NCBI GenBank assembly: GCA_001189095.1 | Contig: LFCK01000001.1 | Location: 213,251 to 253,158, forward strand | Reading direction: 5' to 3' | Source: Parcubacteria bacterium C7867-001 | GTDB taxonomy: Bacteria; Patescibacteriota; Minisyncoccia; Phycocordibacterales; Phycocordibacteraceae | DNA: 39,908 bases | In this document: positions 1 through 10,051 of the stretch, in pieces | Numbering within the stretch: position 1 is the first letter of the stretch | Layout of the letters: each line of letters starts with the position of its first letter | Position numbers and translations under genes: made by a program | Notes under the pieces: model-generated | The model's input: the letters and a program-made list of their open reading frames with translations, nothing else | What the model was told of the DNA's origin: nothing | Databases searched by the model: none

Positions 1-122
1 AAATGGGCTTAAAAATAGGTCTGTAGGGCTTAAAATTGCTCGAGGTTGACACTTAAAGAGCAAGTGGCGTAAGTATTGACAAAAAAAGTGACTCGTGATA
101 GGATGGCTGTATTAAGCCGTAC

Positions 123-746
123 ATGCGGCTTTTTATTATGCCTTACATCATAGCCCTCGTGGGCTTCATTGTTTTATCGGGAACTGGCGTGCCAGTTTCA
201 CTTCCGGACAACGCCTCGGCAACGAGCACTCCGGGAACGGTAAAAGTGGCTATCGCGGATGAGGTTCAGGTCGATCGACCAGCCAAACCCGAAAGCTATA
301 TGGTGAAGCTTACGTCATATAACGCCGTGCCGGAGCAGACGGATTCTAACCCGTCAGTTACGGCAAGTGGCGCCTCCTCGAATCACGAAGTTATCGCAGC
401 TCGGTCAGTCGACCTTGCTACGGAGCTTCCGTTCGGGACCATCGTTTCCGTCGAGCGCGAAGCCGAGGACTCCTCGAACTGCGGATACCGCAAGGTCGAA
501 GACCTCATCGGCTACCGCGTTATAGGTGACTCGATGAACTCCCGCATTACCAATACGGTGGACATCCTGTTCGATCAGGAGGATACCGTTACGATTGGTG
601 AGCGAGTGATGAATCCGAGTCGCGTGATGGGTCTCTGTCACGGTGTCACGGTTCGCGTGATCGGTCGCATCAGCGTCAAGGATATTCCGGACACGCAGGC
701 CGAACTCGCGAAACTCGTCGCCGGCGGTAAAGTCGCGATACGCTAA
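123..746 (+). CDS. 3D-domain (RlpA/MltA C-terminal-like) secreted protein
   Basis: N-terminal hydrophobic segment; 'LTSYNAVPEQTDSNPSVTASG...VIAARSVDLATELPFGTIVSV...DSMNSRITNTVDILFD' resembles the 3D domain; promoter-like TTGACA-N17-TAGGAT upstream (about 77-105). Confidence 0.8.
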   Translation: MRLFIMPYIIALVGFIVLSGTGVPVSLPDNASATSTPGTVKVAIADEVQVDRPAKPESYMVKLTSYNAVPEQTDSNPSVTASGASSNHEVIAARSVDLATELPFGTIVSVEREAEDSSNCGYRKVEDLIGYRVIGDSMNSRITNTVDILFDQEDTVTIGERVMNPSRVMGLCHGVTVRVIGRISVKDIPDTQAELAKLVAGGKVAIR

Positions 747-757
747 TAAAACCCCAC

Positions 758-793
758 AAAAGAACCGCGCCCCCTAGGGGGCGCGGTTCTTTT
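758..793. terminator. Bidirectional intrinsic terminator
   Basis: Perfect palindrome AAAAGAACCGCGCCCCCTAGGGGGCGCGGTTCTTTT between convergent genes. Confidence 0.9.
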
Positions 794-1667
794 AATTCGG
801 ATAGTCGATGAGGTACTGATTCAATTTGCGCTGGTCCATCTCGTAGAAGTGGATGTTCTGGGAGTGGAGTTCTTCCGCGAGCGTCGTACCCACAAAGCGC
901 CAGTGCCATGGCTCGAAGACGTAATACGTATTGCCTTTCGGGTAGGAAAGAACGAAGCCGTACTTCCATGCGTTTTTATTGAGCCACGTGAACGCTTCCG
1001 AGCCATCGAACCCGACGAAGCCGCCACCGATAGCAGGTGTGGTGATGTCGACCGTTGTCCCAAGCTGATGCTCTGAATATCCCTGATCGGCTGAGAATGC
1101 GTTTGCTCCTTTGCCATAGGTCACGCGATACGTGGACTTAAGTCCGCCTTGTTCGTTAAAAGATCTATAGGCACTCGCGACTTTGAGGGTAATGTCGTCG
1201 TTTTCTGCTGCTTGGAACATATCCTCGAGTTGCACGGCAGCATCTTGAGTGAGTTTGTAGGTGCGACTCGCTTCGAATCCGGAGGAAGAGGCAAGTGTTA
1301 CAAGATCGCGAGGGATATAGGTATCGGAAAGGAAGTAGACTTTCGAGTACTTTGCGAGCACTTGCGGATCAGTGTTTTGAAGCTTGTCGAGCTTGCCGAC
1401 GGTGCTTGAAATACTGCCGATCTGATTTTCAAAGTCGGCATTGCGTGCCTGTTCCGCAGAAAGAGATTCGCTCAGCTGTGCGTTTGTTTGTCGTTCAACT
1501 TCGAGCGCGCCCGAAGCTGCTTCAAGGGCTTCACGAGTCTGATCATATTCTTTCGAAAGCTGATAAAAAGAATATCCACCGTATCCAATGCCGCCAATAA
1601 GGGCGATTCCTGCGACGCCAAGCACGATATCCCGAGTCCGTACGCCATTCATGCCTTTTTCCTTCAT
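792..1667 (-). CDS. D-alanyl-D-alanine carboxypeptidase, VanY/M15B family
   Basis: 'ASAYRSFNEQ...SADQGYSEHQLGTTVDIT...WLNKNAWKYGFVLSYP...YVFEPWHWRFVG' matches M15B VanY motifs; N-terminal TM. Confidence 0.9.
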   Translation of the reverse strand: MKEKGMNGVRTRDIVLGVAGIALIGGIGYGGYSFYQLSKEYDQTREALEAASGALEVERQTNAQLSESLSAEQARNADFENQIGSISSTVGKLDKLQNTDPQVLAKYSKVYFLSDTYIPRDLVTLASSSGFEASRTYKLTQDAAVQLEDMFQAAENDDITLKVASAYRSFNEQGGLKSTYRVTYGKGANAFSADQGYSEHQLGTTVDITTPAIGGGFVGFDGSEAFTWLNKNAWKYGFVLSYPKGNTYYVFEPWHWRFVGTTLAEELHSQNIHFYEMDQRKLNQYLIDYPN

Positions 1668-1687
1668 GTGGGCGTATTGTACTATGG

Positions 1688-2596
1688 ATGCATATGCACA
1701 CTACCAACAAGCTCAAGGGGAACATCGACACGAACGTCGTCATCGGTGGCGCCGTCATTATTCTCGTTATTATCGGTCTCGTCGCTGCGGCCATCATATT
1801 TGCCAAGCCAAAGACTGCAGTGCAGGACGGCCAGAACACGCAGGCCGTTGTCGCCTCCTTTATATGTACTGGTGATAGGTCCATCGTTGCAGGATTTGCA
1901 GAAGGGAAAGTTGCCGTTCAGCTTTCTGACGGTCGCGCCATGCTTCTCCTCCAGACCGAGGCCGCTTCCGGCGCGCGCTTTGCGAATGAGGACGGATCAA
2001 TCATCTTCTGGAACAAAGGCAATACCGCTTTCGTGACCGAAGGAAAGGAAACCGCCGCGAAAGAGACCTACTCGGGCTGCATCGTTGCTGCGCAAGCTCC
2101 AGAAGGTTGGACGCCGTACGCAAACACCTCCATCGGATTCTCCATCAGCCATCCGGCGGCATATTCCACAAATGCGGCGTATGCGTATAAGGCGCTTGGA
2201 GAAGGAAAGGAAATCAAGGGTGTTTCGTTCGTCATTCCGAAAGAGAAAACCACAGGCACGAATCTCTCTTCTGATTCCTTTATTTCAGTTGAAACACTCC
2301 CGACCTCCTCTTCTTGCTCTGCGAACGAATTCCTCGGCAAGGGCGTAAAGGCAACTACGGTTACCGAAGGGAATGCGACGATTTCTGTTGCGAGCTCTTC
2401 CGATGCTGCGGCGGGAAATCGCTACGACGAAACCGTCTACTCGATTCCAGGAACGAATCCGTGCGTCGCGGTTCGCTACTTCATTCACTCGACCGCTGTC
2501 GGAAATTATCCGGAAGGAACGGTAAAGGAATTTGACCGAACAGCGCTTCTCGCTGAATTCGATCAGATCCGCAAGACCTTCGTCATCGGCCGCTAA
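1688..2596 (+). CDS. Hypothetical membrane-anchored protein
   Basis: Long ORF with N-terminal TM (VVIGGAVIILVIIGLVAAAIIF). Confidence 0.7.
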   Translation: MHMHTTNKLKGNIDTNVVIGGAVIILVIIGLVAAAIIFAKPKTAVQDGQNTQAVVASFICTGDRSIVAGFAEGKVAVQLSDGRAMLLLQTEAASGARFANEDGSIIFWNKGNTAFVTEGKETAAKETYSGCIVAAQAPEGWTPYANTSIGFSISHPAAYSTNAAYAYKALGEGKEIKGVSFVIPKEKTTGTNLSSDSFISVETLPTSSSCSANEFLGKGVKATTVTEGNATISVASSSDAAAGNRYDETVYSIPGTNPCVAVRYFIHSTAVGNYPEGTVKEFDRTALLAEFDQIRKTFVIGR

Positions 2597-2603
2597 ATCA
2601 TTC

Positions 2604-3248
2604 ATGCGCATTACGAAATTCGCCCACGCCTGTCTCCTCATTGAAACAGGTGCCGCGCGAATTCTCGTTGACCCCGGTTCTTGGAACTCTCTTCCAGAAG
2701 CGGAGAATCTCTCCGCGCTCCTCATAACGCACACGCATGGCGATCATTTCGACATCGAGCAGGTCAAAGTGCTCGTGGAGCGAAATTCGAACGTTCGCGT
2801 AATTACTCACGTAGAAGTCGGCGCCGAACTCGAGAAAGCGGGAATCGCGTATACGAGGCTTGCCGACGGAGAGTCTATAGATGTTGCGGGCGTTTCGATC
2901 GAAAGCTGTGGCAGCAGGCATGAACTCATCTATGGCGAGATGCCGAAATGCCAAAACACTGGCTACCTCGTCGCGGGCGAGCTCTACATTCCTGGAGATT
3001 CACTCCATGACATTCCAAAATCACCAGTACGCGTTCTTGCTCTTCCGACAGGCGGACCATGGATGAAGCTCGCTGACGCAATAGACTACGCAAAACGCGT
3101 GAAGCCGAGTGTCGTCTTTCCGGTGCACGACGCGGTATATATCCAATCCGTTCAGCGCGAAATGGTTCCGAGACTTATCGGCGGTAACCTCGAAGCTGCA
3201 GGTATTTCGTTCATCGATATGGCTGCTGGAGATACGAAGGAGTTCTAA
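2604..3248 (+). CDS. MBL-fold metallohydrolase
   Basis: 'MRITKFAHACLLIETGAARILVDPG...LLITHTHGDHFD...VFPVHDAVY' MBL motifs; start moved to ATG 2604 from the ORF-track start. Confidence 0.85.
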   Translation: MRITKFAHACLLIETGAARILVDPGSWNSLPEAENLSALLITHTHGDHFDIEQVKVLVERNSNVRVITHVEVGAELEKAGIAYTRLADGESIDVAGVSIESCGSRHELIYGEMPKCQNTGYLVAGELYIPGDSLHDIPKSPVRVLALPTGGPWMKLADAIDYAKRVKPSVVFPVHDAVYIQSVQREMVPRLIGGNLEAAGISFIDMAAGDTKEF

Positions 3249-3250
3249 TC

Positions 3251-3282
3251 AAACGGACAGGAACTTGTGTTCCTGTCCGTTT
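3251..3282. terminator. Intrinsic terminator hairpin
   Basis: AAACGGACAGGAAC-TTGT-GTTCCTGTCCGTTT, 14-bp stem. Confidence 0.8.
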
Positions 3283-3307
3283 CGCGTTTCCGGTATACTG
3301 AAGCGTC

Positions 3308-4957
3308 ATGACACAACAGGAAGCGCTCAATATTCTCAAGACGGGCGCTAACGTGTTTCTTACGGGAAGTCCCGGTGCCGGAAAGACGCACACCGTGAAT
3401 GCGTATGTCGCATGGCTGCGCGAGCGAGGAGTAGAACCAGCAATTACCGCCTCCACCGGCATTGCCGCCACGCACGTGAAAGGGGTAACCATCCACTCAT
3501 GGAGCGGCATCGGTGTACGAGAATCACTCTCCGCGAGCGATCTCGATGCCATTGCATCGAAAGAGCATGTCGTGCGACGCATTCTCAAGACGAAAGTACT
3601 TATCATCGATGAGATCTCCATGCTTTCGGCGGGTGCGCTTTCGATGGTCGACGCAGTCCTCAAAGAAGTCCGACAGAACGACCGGCCGTTCGGTGGTCTT
3701 CAGATACTCCTTGTCGGCGACTTCTTCCAGCTGCCGCCTATTAGTAAGAATGGAGAAGCTTCGTTCGCGTTCGAGTCGGCTGCGTGGAGGGAACTCAATC
3801 CCCTCATTTGCTATCTCTCCGAGCAGCACCGACAGGAGGATGAAAAACTTCTTGAACTCCTTGCGGCGATACGCGAAGGACGCGCCGATCATACGCATGT
3901 CTCGCTCCTCATGACCCGCGAGGACAGTGAGCCAGAGGATGGGATTCCGCGACTGCATACGCATAACGCGGACGTAGACCGTGTGAACGCCGAGCAGCTC
4001 GACAAACTTCCGGGGAATCCGAAGCGCTACACGATGAAGGGAGTTGGTTCGCCCGTACTTATCGAAGCGCTTAAGCGCGGCTGCCTTTCGCCGGAAAGTC
4101 TCCTTCTAAAAGAGGGTGCGGTGGTGATGGCGACGAAGAATAATCAGCCTGCTGGCTATGTGAACGGGACGGTCGGCGTTATTGTCGGCTTCGAGCGAAC
4201 GACGAATTTCCCTATCGTTGAAACACGTGATGGCATGACACTTACTATCGCGCCCGCGGACTGGGAAATAGAGGAAAATGGAAAAGTGCGCGCGAAGATA
4301 ACGCAGATTCCGCTCCGGCTTGCATGGGCCATCACGGTGCATAAGAGCCAAGGACAAAGTCTTGATGCGGCGGCTATAGATCTCTCTCGAGCATTTGAGT
4401 ACGGTCAGGGATACGTCGCGCTTTCGCGTGTCCGCACGCTCGCAGGGCTCTTTCTTCTCGGCTGGAGCGAGAATGCGCTCATCATGCATCCGAGAGTTGA
4501 AGAGAAAGATCGAGAATTTCAGGAACTTTCAGGCGAAGCCACGCGCGCGTTCGCAGTGCTCGAAGAGACCGGCGAACGCAAGGTGCTTGAAGAACGCTTC
4601 CTCAAGGCGATAGGCGCATCGCTTACGCCAACAGGGCCGGTAGAAAAACGCAGTACATTCGAGGAGACGCTCGCGCTCATTGGCGAAGGGAAGTCGCTGG
4701 AGCAGATAAAGGAGGATCGCGGACTTACGCTTGGCACCATCATCACGCATCTCGAGAAATTGCGCGAAAGTGGGCAGCTCTCGAGCGAAGACGTGCGCGG
4801 GTTGGCCCCTGAGCGCATTCTCGACGGACTCGACTCAATCCAATCTGCGTTTGAAAAGACCAGCTATAAATCCCTCACCCCCGCGTATAAAAAATTGAAG
4901 GGAAAGTACTCCTTCGACGAGCTTAAATTCGCCCGCGCGATACTCGCAGGTGAGTAG
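3308..4957 (+). CDS. PIF1/RecD-like ATP-dependent helicase with C-terminal helix-turn-helix domain
   Basis: 'GSPGAGKTHTVNAYV...STGIAATHVKGVTIHSWSGI...LIIDEISMLSAG...QGQSLDAAAIDLSRAFEYGQGYVALSRVRTL'; HTH_40-like tail. Confidence 0.9.
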   Translation: MTQQEALNILKTGANVFLTGSPGAGKTHTVNAYVAWLRERGVEPAITASTGIAATHVKGVTIHSWSGIGVRESLSASDLDAIASKEHVVRRILKTKVLIIDEISMLSAGALSMVDAVLKEVRQNDRPFGGLQILLVGDFFQLPPISKNGEASFAFESAAWRELNPLICYLSEQHRQEDEKLLELLAAIREGRADHTHVSLLMTREDSEPEDGIPRLHTHNADVDRVNAEQLDKLPGNPKRYTMKGVGSPVLIEALKRGCLSPESLLLKEGAVVMATKNNQPAGYVNGTVGVIVGFERTTNFPIVETRDGMTLTIAPADWEIEENGKVRAKITQIPLRLAWAITVHKSQGQSLDAAAIDLSRAFEYGQGYVALSRVRTLAGLFLLGWSENALIMHPRVEEKDREFQELSGEATRAFAVLEETGERKVLEERFLKAIGASLTPTGPVEKRSTFEETLALIGEGKSLEQIKEDRGLTLGTIITHLEKLRESGQLSSEDVRGLAPERILDGLDSIQSAFEKTSYKSLTPAYKKLKGKYSFDELKFARAILAGE

Positions 4958-5021
4958 CTTCATCGAATGTTTAGGTGCTCTATACTGTACTGATAGCCTC
5001 AGCTAACCCACACATATTCCT

Positions 5022-5360
5022 ATGCTTGCACTCGTACACTGGATTGTCGTTACCGTCGCGATTCTTATCGCGGCCTACCTTATTCCGGGAATTACCGTTA
5101 CCCTCGTCGGGGCCCTCGTACTCGCAGTTGTTCTCGGTATCATCAACGTCTTCTTCAAACCGATCATCAATCTGCTCACGCTCCCGTTTAATATCATTAC
5201 GCTCGGACTTTTCTCGCTCATCGTAAATGCATTGCTCATCATGCTTGCGGGCATGATTGTTCCTGACTTCAGTGTAGATGGATTCTGGGCCGCATTCTTC
5301 TTCTCGATTGTGGTTTCGATTATCACGGCGCTCTTTGGTGCATTCGGTGCGAAGAAGTAA
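5022..5360 (+). CDS. Phage holin family IV-type membrane protein (PF04020-like)
   Basis: Four hydrophobic segments; 'LIPGITVTLVGALVLAVVLGIINVFFKPIINLLTLPFNIITLGLFSLIVNALLIML'. Confidence 0.88.
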   Translation: MLALVHWIVVTVAILIAAYLIPGITVTLVGALVLAVVLGIINVFFKPIINLLTLPFNIITLGLFSLIVNALLIMLAGMIVPDFSVDGFWAAFFFSIVVSIITALFGAFGAKK

Positions 5361-5414
5361 TCTTTTTCACCTTAGGAGGGCGGCTACACGCCGCGCATAC
5401 CCTATACTGTCTAT

Positions 5415-8168
5415 ATGGCAGAAGGCATAGAAGGACCGGCGCGGCCCATCGCGACACCGGAAGATGAACTCGCGTATCTGCGAGAGCAAGTTGCTGCAAA
5501 AGAGCGCGAGCTCGCGGATTTAAAAAATGAAAGACCTCGACACGAAATCGTGCGCGAGCGTCTTGCTGCGCACCGCACCCAACCGAAAGAAGACGTTATG
5601 GCGCCGGGGTACGCACTTTCGCCTCAGGAATCGCACGAGCTTGCGCAAGGACTCGATCCAGAAGCCGATGATGAAACCATGCAGGAGCTCCGCGCAATCA
5701 TGGAGGAAAAAGGAGTTTTCAACGCGCTCTCGGTGCTCGAAAAACTTGCGAGCCCGCATCTCGAGGATGATTTCCATCGATTCCTCGTGCAATACATTTC
5801 GTCCGGCATTCCCGTACGTGGCTTTTCAGAGGGTCAGCCCGAATGGAAAGCATTGCATCTCACCCTCTTTGAGATTGCCCTTCCAGAAGCAAACCCCACT
5901 GACGACGAAGCGCAGACTCGCAGGAATAAATCACTCAAGGAGCTCGTTTCTGCGATGGAACAGTTCTATTCAGGCATGCTCGCGGTAGAGGACGCGTATG
6001 CGAACGAACCGCCGTATTTTACGGTGGAGCTCGCCGTGCCGGTCGACCGTCCGCACCTCATGTTCTATGTTTCAGTTCCGAACGGAAAGAAAGATCTCTT
6101 TCAAAAACAGGTGCTCGCTATTTTCCCAAATGCGGTCATCACGCCGCAGCCAAACGACTACAACATCTTCGCGCAGGACGGTACTGCGGTCGGTTCCTAC
6201 GCTCATTTGCGCGACAACCCTGCGCTGGCGCTGAAGGACTACGAAGATTTCGATTACGACCCGCTCAACTCAATTCTGAACGCGTTCGCAAAGATAAATC
6301 CGGAAGGGGAAGGTGCTGCGCTTCAAATTATCATCCGCCCAGAGCGCACGAAGCATACGGATCACTATCGCAAAGTGCTGCACGCGCTTAGGAGTGGCGA
6401 AACACGCAGTCAGGCGCTCTCAACACCGGAATCCTTTGCTGGCGAAATGGCGCGTGAGGTGGGTTGGATGATTGTCCCGAAGCAAAAGAATAATGTTTCA
6501 GGATCAGGACTCAACGAATCAACCATCAAAGCGGTTGAGAAGAAGATCGCAGCGCCGGTCGTGCTCACGAATATCCGTCTCGTTGCGTCTTCCGCAGACG
6601 TGCATCATGCGGAGAGTGTTTTGAGCGAGCTTGAAGCGGCTTTCAATGCGTACGAAAATACGCAGGGCAACGGCATCCGCTTTACGCGCGTGAAGGGCGG
6701 CGCAGCAAAGAAGCATTTTCGTAATTTCTCCTTCCGTCTCTTCTCGCATGAGCCGAAAATGCCGCTTTCGTTGCGTGAATTGACGACGATGTATCACTTC
6801 CCACCGAAGGGAATCGAATCGTCACCACATCTGAAGCAGTCACGCTTCACTATGGCCGCCGCGCCCATTGATTCTCCAAAGGAAGGGCTTTTGCTCGGTA
6901 CCAATACGTTCCGTGGTGCGACGACCGAAATACGACTTGCTCCAGAAGACCGCCTCCGCCATCTCTATGTGATTGGGCAAACCGGTACCGGTAAGACTTC
7001 CTACATGAAGACGCTTATCGATCAAGACATCAGAAATGGCGAAGGGGTTTGCTTTATTGATCCGCACGGTAACGACATCCTCGATGTTCTCTCTGCCATT
7101 CCGCCGGAGCGCTACGAAGACGTTATTTATTTCGACCCTGCACATCTCGATCGTCCGTTCGGCCTCAATCTTCTCGAATACGATCCGCGGTATCCGGAAC
7201 AAAAGACGTTCATCGTGAACGAAATTCTCGCCATCTTCCGTCGTTTGTATGGCGATGTGCCGGAATCGATGGGTCCTGCCTTCGAGCAGTATTTCCGCAA
7301 CGCAACGCTTCTGGTCATGGAGGATCCTGCGTCTGGCTCGACACTCCTCGATATTTCGCGCGTGCTCAGTAATTCCGAATTCCGCAATCGCAAGCTCATG
7401 AAGAGCAATAACCCGATCGTGAATCAGTTCTGGGAGGAAATTGCGACCAAGGCGGAAGGGGAGGCGTCTTTGGCGAACATCGTGCCGTACATCACCAACA
7501 AATTCGACGACTTCACCGCGAACGATTTCATGCGTCCGATCATCGGTCAGCAGGAGTCGTCCTTCAAATTCCGTGAAGTCATGGACAATCGCAAGATTCT
7601 TCTCGTGAATCTCTCGAAGGGACGTCTTGGTGAACGAAACGCGAATCTTCTTGGTCTTATCATGGTCGGTAAATTGTTCATGGCGGCGCTTTCGCGCGCA
7701 GACACACCGGGGGCGAACTTCCCGCCGTTCTACTTCTATATCGACGAATTCCAGAACATCACCACCGACTCCATTCCGGGCATCCTTTCGGAAGCTCGCA
7801 AGTACAAGCTCTCGCTTACGATTGCGCACCAGTTCTTGAAGCAGATCGATGAGAAGATTCGAGACGCCGTATTCGGCAACGTGGGCTCGATGTCCGTTTT
7901 CCGTGTCGGCGAAGAAGACGGAGAATTCTTTGCAAAGCAGTTTGCACCGGTGTTCTCTTCGCTCGACTTCGTGAATATCGAAAACTACAACGCGTATCTG
8001 CGCATTCTCTCGCGCGGTGTCCCGCAGAAGCCGTTCAACATAAAAACACTGCCGCCGGTGAAAAGTAACCCTGCGCAGGTCAACGACCTCCGCGAGCTCT
8101 CCTACCTTACTTATGGTCGGGATCGGGAGGTTGTGGAGGGGGCGATTCGGGAGCGGTATATGTCATAA
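5415..8168 (+). CDS. VirD4/TraD-like type IV secretion / DNA-translocation ATPase
   Basis: Walker A 'VIGQTGTGKTSYMKTLI', 'FIDPHGNDILDVL', 'FYFYIDEFQNITTDSIPGILSEARKYKLSLTIAHQFLKQ'. Confidence 0.85.
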   Translation: MAEGIEGPARPIATPEDELAYLREQVAAKERELADLKNERPRHEIVRERLAAHRTQPKEDVMAPGYALSPQESHELAQGLDPEADDETMQELRAIMEEKGVFNALSVLEKLASPHLEDDFHRFLVQYISSGIPVRGFSEGQPEWKALHLTLFEIALPEANPTDDEAQTRRNKSLKELVSAMEQFYSGMLAVEDAYANEPPYFTVELAVPVDRPHLMFYVSVPNGKKDLFQKQVLAIFPNAVITPQPNDYNIFAQDGTAVGSYAHLRDNPALALKDYEDFDYDPLNSILNAFAKINPEGEGAALQIIIRPERTKHTDHYRKVLHALRSGETRSQALSTPESFAGEMAREVGWMIVPKQKNNVSGSGLNESTIKAVEKKIAAPVVLTNIRLVASSADVHHAESVLSELEAAFNAYENTQGNGIRFTRVKGGAAKKHFRNFSFRLFSHEPKMPLSLRELTTMYHFPPKGIESSPHLKQSRFTMAAAPIDSPKEGLLLGTNTFRGATTEIRLAPEDRLRHLYVIGQTGTGKTSYMKTLIDQDIRNGEGVCFIDPHGNDILDVLSAIPPERYEDVIYFDPAHLDRPFGLNLLEYDPRYPEQKTFIVNEILAIFRRLYGDVPESMGPAFEQYFRNATLLVMEDPASGSTLLDISRVLSNSEFRNRKLMKSNNPIVNQFWEEIATKAEGEASLANIVPYITNKFDDFTANDFMRPIIGQQESSFKFREVMDNRKILLVNLSKGRLGERNANLLGLIMVGKLFMAALSRADTPGANFPPFYFYIDEFQNITTDSIPGILSEARKYKLSLTIAHQFLKQIDEKIRDAVFGNVGSMSVFRVGEEDGEFFAKQFAPVFSSLDFVNIENYNAYLRILSRGVPQKPFNIKTLPPVKSNPAQVNDLRELSYLTYGRDREVVEGAIRERYMS

Positions 8169-8227
8169 ATCAGGCTTGCCTCTCTGCCGGTGGTATACTA
8201 ATCGGGTATTAATCAATAGTTATTGCT

Positions 8228-8746
8228 ATGCAAATTACGTCTACGGGTATCGCAGTCGCGCTCGCCGTTGTGCTCGCGCTCGGTCTTCTGTTCTTCGGTC
8301 CAGGCGCGCTCACGTTCCTTTTTCCGCAGGAAACGGCAGCATCGACCGATAGCTCTGCATCTCCGGAAGGCACCACAACCACTATGGATCAAGCTTCAAC
8401 TCAGGGGAGTCTCCCAACCACACTTACTGCAACCGATGTCGCTGTCGGTACTGGCGCAGAAGCAAAGGCGGGCGACACGGTCACCGTTAATTACGTCGGT
8501 CAGCTTCCGGACGGCACCATTTTTGACGCGTCTCAGAATCATGGCCAACCGTTCAGCTTCACGCTCGGCGCGGGACAGGTTATCAAGGGTTGGGATCTCG
8601 GCGTCGCTGGCATGAAAGTCGGTGGTAAGCGCCAGCTCATCATTCCGCCAGATATGGCGTACGGTTCGCAGGGTGCTGGCGGCGTGATTCCTCCGAACGC
8701 AACACTCATCTTCGCCGTTGAACTCGTAGACGTTCAGTCGAAGTAA
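8228..8746 (+). CDS. FKBP-type peptidyl-prolyl cis-trans isomerase
   Basis: 'GDTVTVNYVGQLPDGTIFDAS...FTLGAGQVIKGWDLGVAGMKVGGKRQLIIPPDMAYGSQGAGGVIPPNATLIFAVELVDV'. Confidence 0.95.
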   Translation: MQITSTGIAVALAVVLALGLLFFGPGALTFLFPQETAASTDSSASPEGTTTTMDQASTQGSLPTTLTATDVAVGTGAEAKAGDTVTVNYVGQLPDGTIFDASQNHGQPFSFTLGAGQVIKGWDLGVAGMKVGGKRQLIIPPDMAYGSQGAGGVIPPNATLIFAVELVDVQSK

Positions 8747-8763
8747 GACGCATATACCTTGCG

Positions 8764-8812
8764 AGAAATCGCTCCCATGGCTATGTTGAGCCAATGGGAG
8801 CGATTTCTTTTT
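8764..8812 (+). terminator. Hairpin with U-tract overlapping the tgt start codon
   Basis: AGAAATCGCTCCCAT (8764-8778) pairs with ATGGGAGCGATTTCT (8794-8808), followed by a T-run. Confidence 0.8.
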
Positions 8813-10020
8813 CTATAGACAAACGCAGCGGAAAGGCGCGGGCGGGTGTTTTGCATACGCCAAGCGGTGACATCAAGACACCTGCTTTTATTCCTGTTGG
8901 CACAAAGGCCGCAGTAAAAGGTGTTGATCCAGAAACACTTAAAGGCCTCGGTGCGCAGGTTGTGCTCGCGAATACCTACCACCTCTACCTCTCACCAAGC
9001 GAAAGCGTTGTACAGGAAGCTGGTGGACTTGCGAAATTCATGGGCGTCGACACGCCGACGGTCACCGACTCGGGCGGGTTCCAAGTCTTCTCGCTCGGAA
9101 AAGGAATGAAACGCAAAATCACGCGTATTGAAGAGGAGGATAAGAATGTCGAGCAGAAGGGAACGTCCGTGTTCGATGAAGACGTTGCGAGTCAGCATGG
9201 CCAGCTCGCGATTATCGATGAAGAAGGAGTTACCTTCACGTCGCATATCGACGGTTCGCTCCACCGGCTCACTCCCGAACGTTCCGTGGAAATCCAGCAC
9301 GCGCTCGGCGCCGATTTCTTTTTCGCGTTCGATGAATGCACGTCACCGACTGATCCGTATGACTATCAGAAAGAAGCGATGTTCCGAACCCATCGCTGGG
9401 CGGATCGCTCACTTAAGGCTCATCGCCAGAATCTTGAAGCGAACAAGAAGCAGGGAATCTACGGTATCGGACAGGGAGGTCAGTTCGAAGATTTGCGTCG
9501 CGAAAGCACGAAGACCATCGGTTCGATGGGCTTTGATGGTTTCGGGCTCGGTGGTGCGTTCAATAAAGTCAACGGCGAGAGTATGCTACCGCTCGCGCTC
9601 GCCTGCCTTGAAGAGTTGTCGGCAGACATGCCAGTGCATGGTCTCGGGGTTGGTGAGCCGGGAGATCTCTTGCTTGGCATTGCGAACGGCGTCGACACCT
9701 TTGATTGCGTTGCGCCGACACGTCATGGCCGCCATGGCACCATATATACGCGCCGTGGCCCCATTAATCTTTCGAATGAAAAGTACGTGCGGGATTTCTC
9801 GCCACTTGATCCAGAGACCGTCGTGAAGGGAACGGAGAAATTCACGAAGGCATACGTCTGCCATCTCCTGCGCAATAACGAAATTCTCGGGCAGGTGATT
9901 GCATCCATCCACAATCTCGGATTCATCATTGGTCTTGTCGATGGAGCGCGGGAAGCAATTCTGAACGGAACCTTCGAGCAGTACCGCGCAGACTTCGAGC
10001 GAGACTACTACGGCAAATAA
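8794..10020 (+). CDS. tgt: tRNA-guanine transglycosylase
   Basis: 'GDIKTPAFIPVGTKAAVKGVDPETLKGLGAQVVLANTYHLYLSP...DSGGFQVFSLG...GVGEPGDLL...FDCVAPTRHGRHGTIYTRRGPINL'. Confidence 0.95.
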   Translation: MGAISFSIDKRSGKARAGVLHTPSGDIKTPAFIPVGTKAAVKGVDPETLKGLGAQVVLANTYHLYLSPSESVVQEAGGLAKFMGVDTPTVTDSGGFQVFSLGKGMKRKITRIEEEDKNVEQKGTSVFDEDVASQHGQLAIIDEEGVTFTSHIDGSLHRLTPERSVEIQHALGADFFFAFDECTSPTDPYDYQKEAMFRTHRWADRSLKAHRQNLEANKKQGIYGIGQGGQFEDLRRESTKTIGSMGFDGFGLGGAFNKVNGESMLPLALACLEELSADMPVHGLGVGEPGDLLLGIANGVDTFDCVAPTRHGRHGTIYTRRGPINLSNEKYVRDFSPLDPETVVKGTEKFTKAYVCHLLRNNEILGQVIASIHNLGFIIGLVDGAREAILNGTFEQYRADFERDYYGK

Positions 10021-10047
10021 AAACCGGCCCCTATAAGGGGTCGGTTT
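10021..10047. terminator. Intrinsic terminator between convergent genes
   Basis: AAACCGGCCCCTATAAGGGGTCGGTTT. Confidence 0.75.
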
Positions 10048-10051
10048 AGCT

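Noticed and set aside
6840-7829. 329-aa minus-strand ORF inside the VirD4/TraD-like gene
   Set aside because: Fully antisense to a clear conserved ATPase; composition (Arg/Glu/Val rich) is typical of shadow ORFs.
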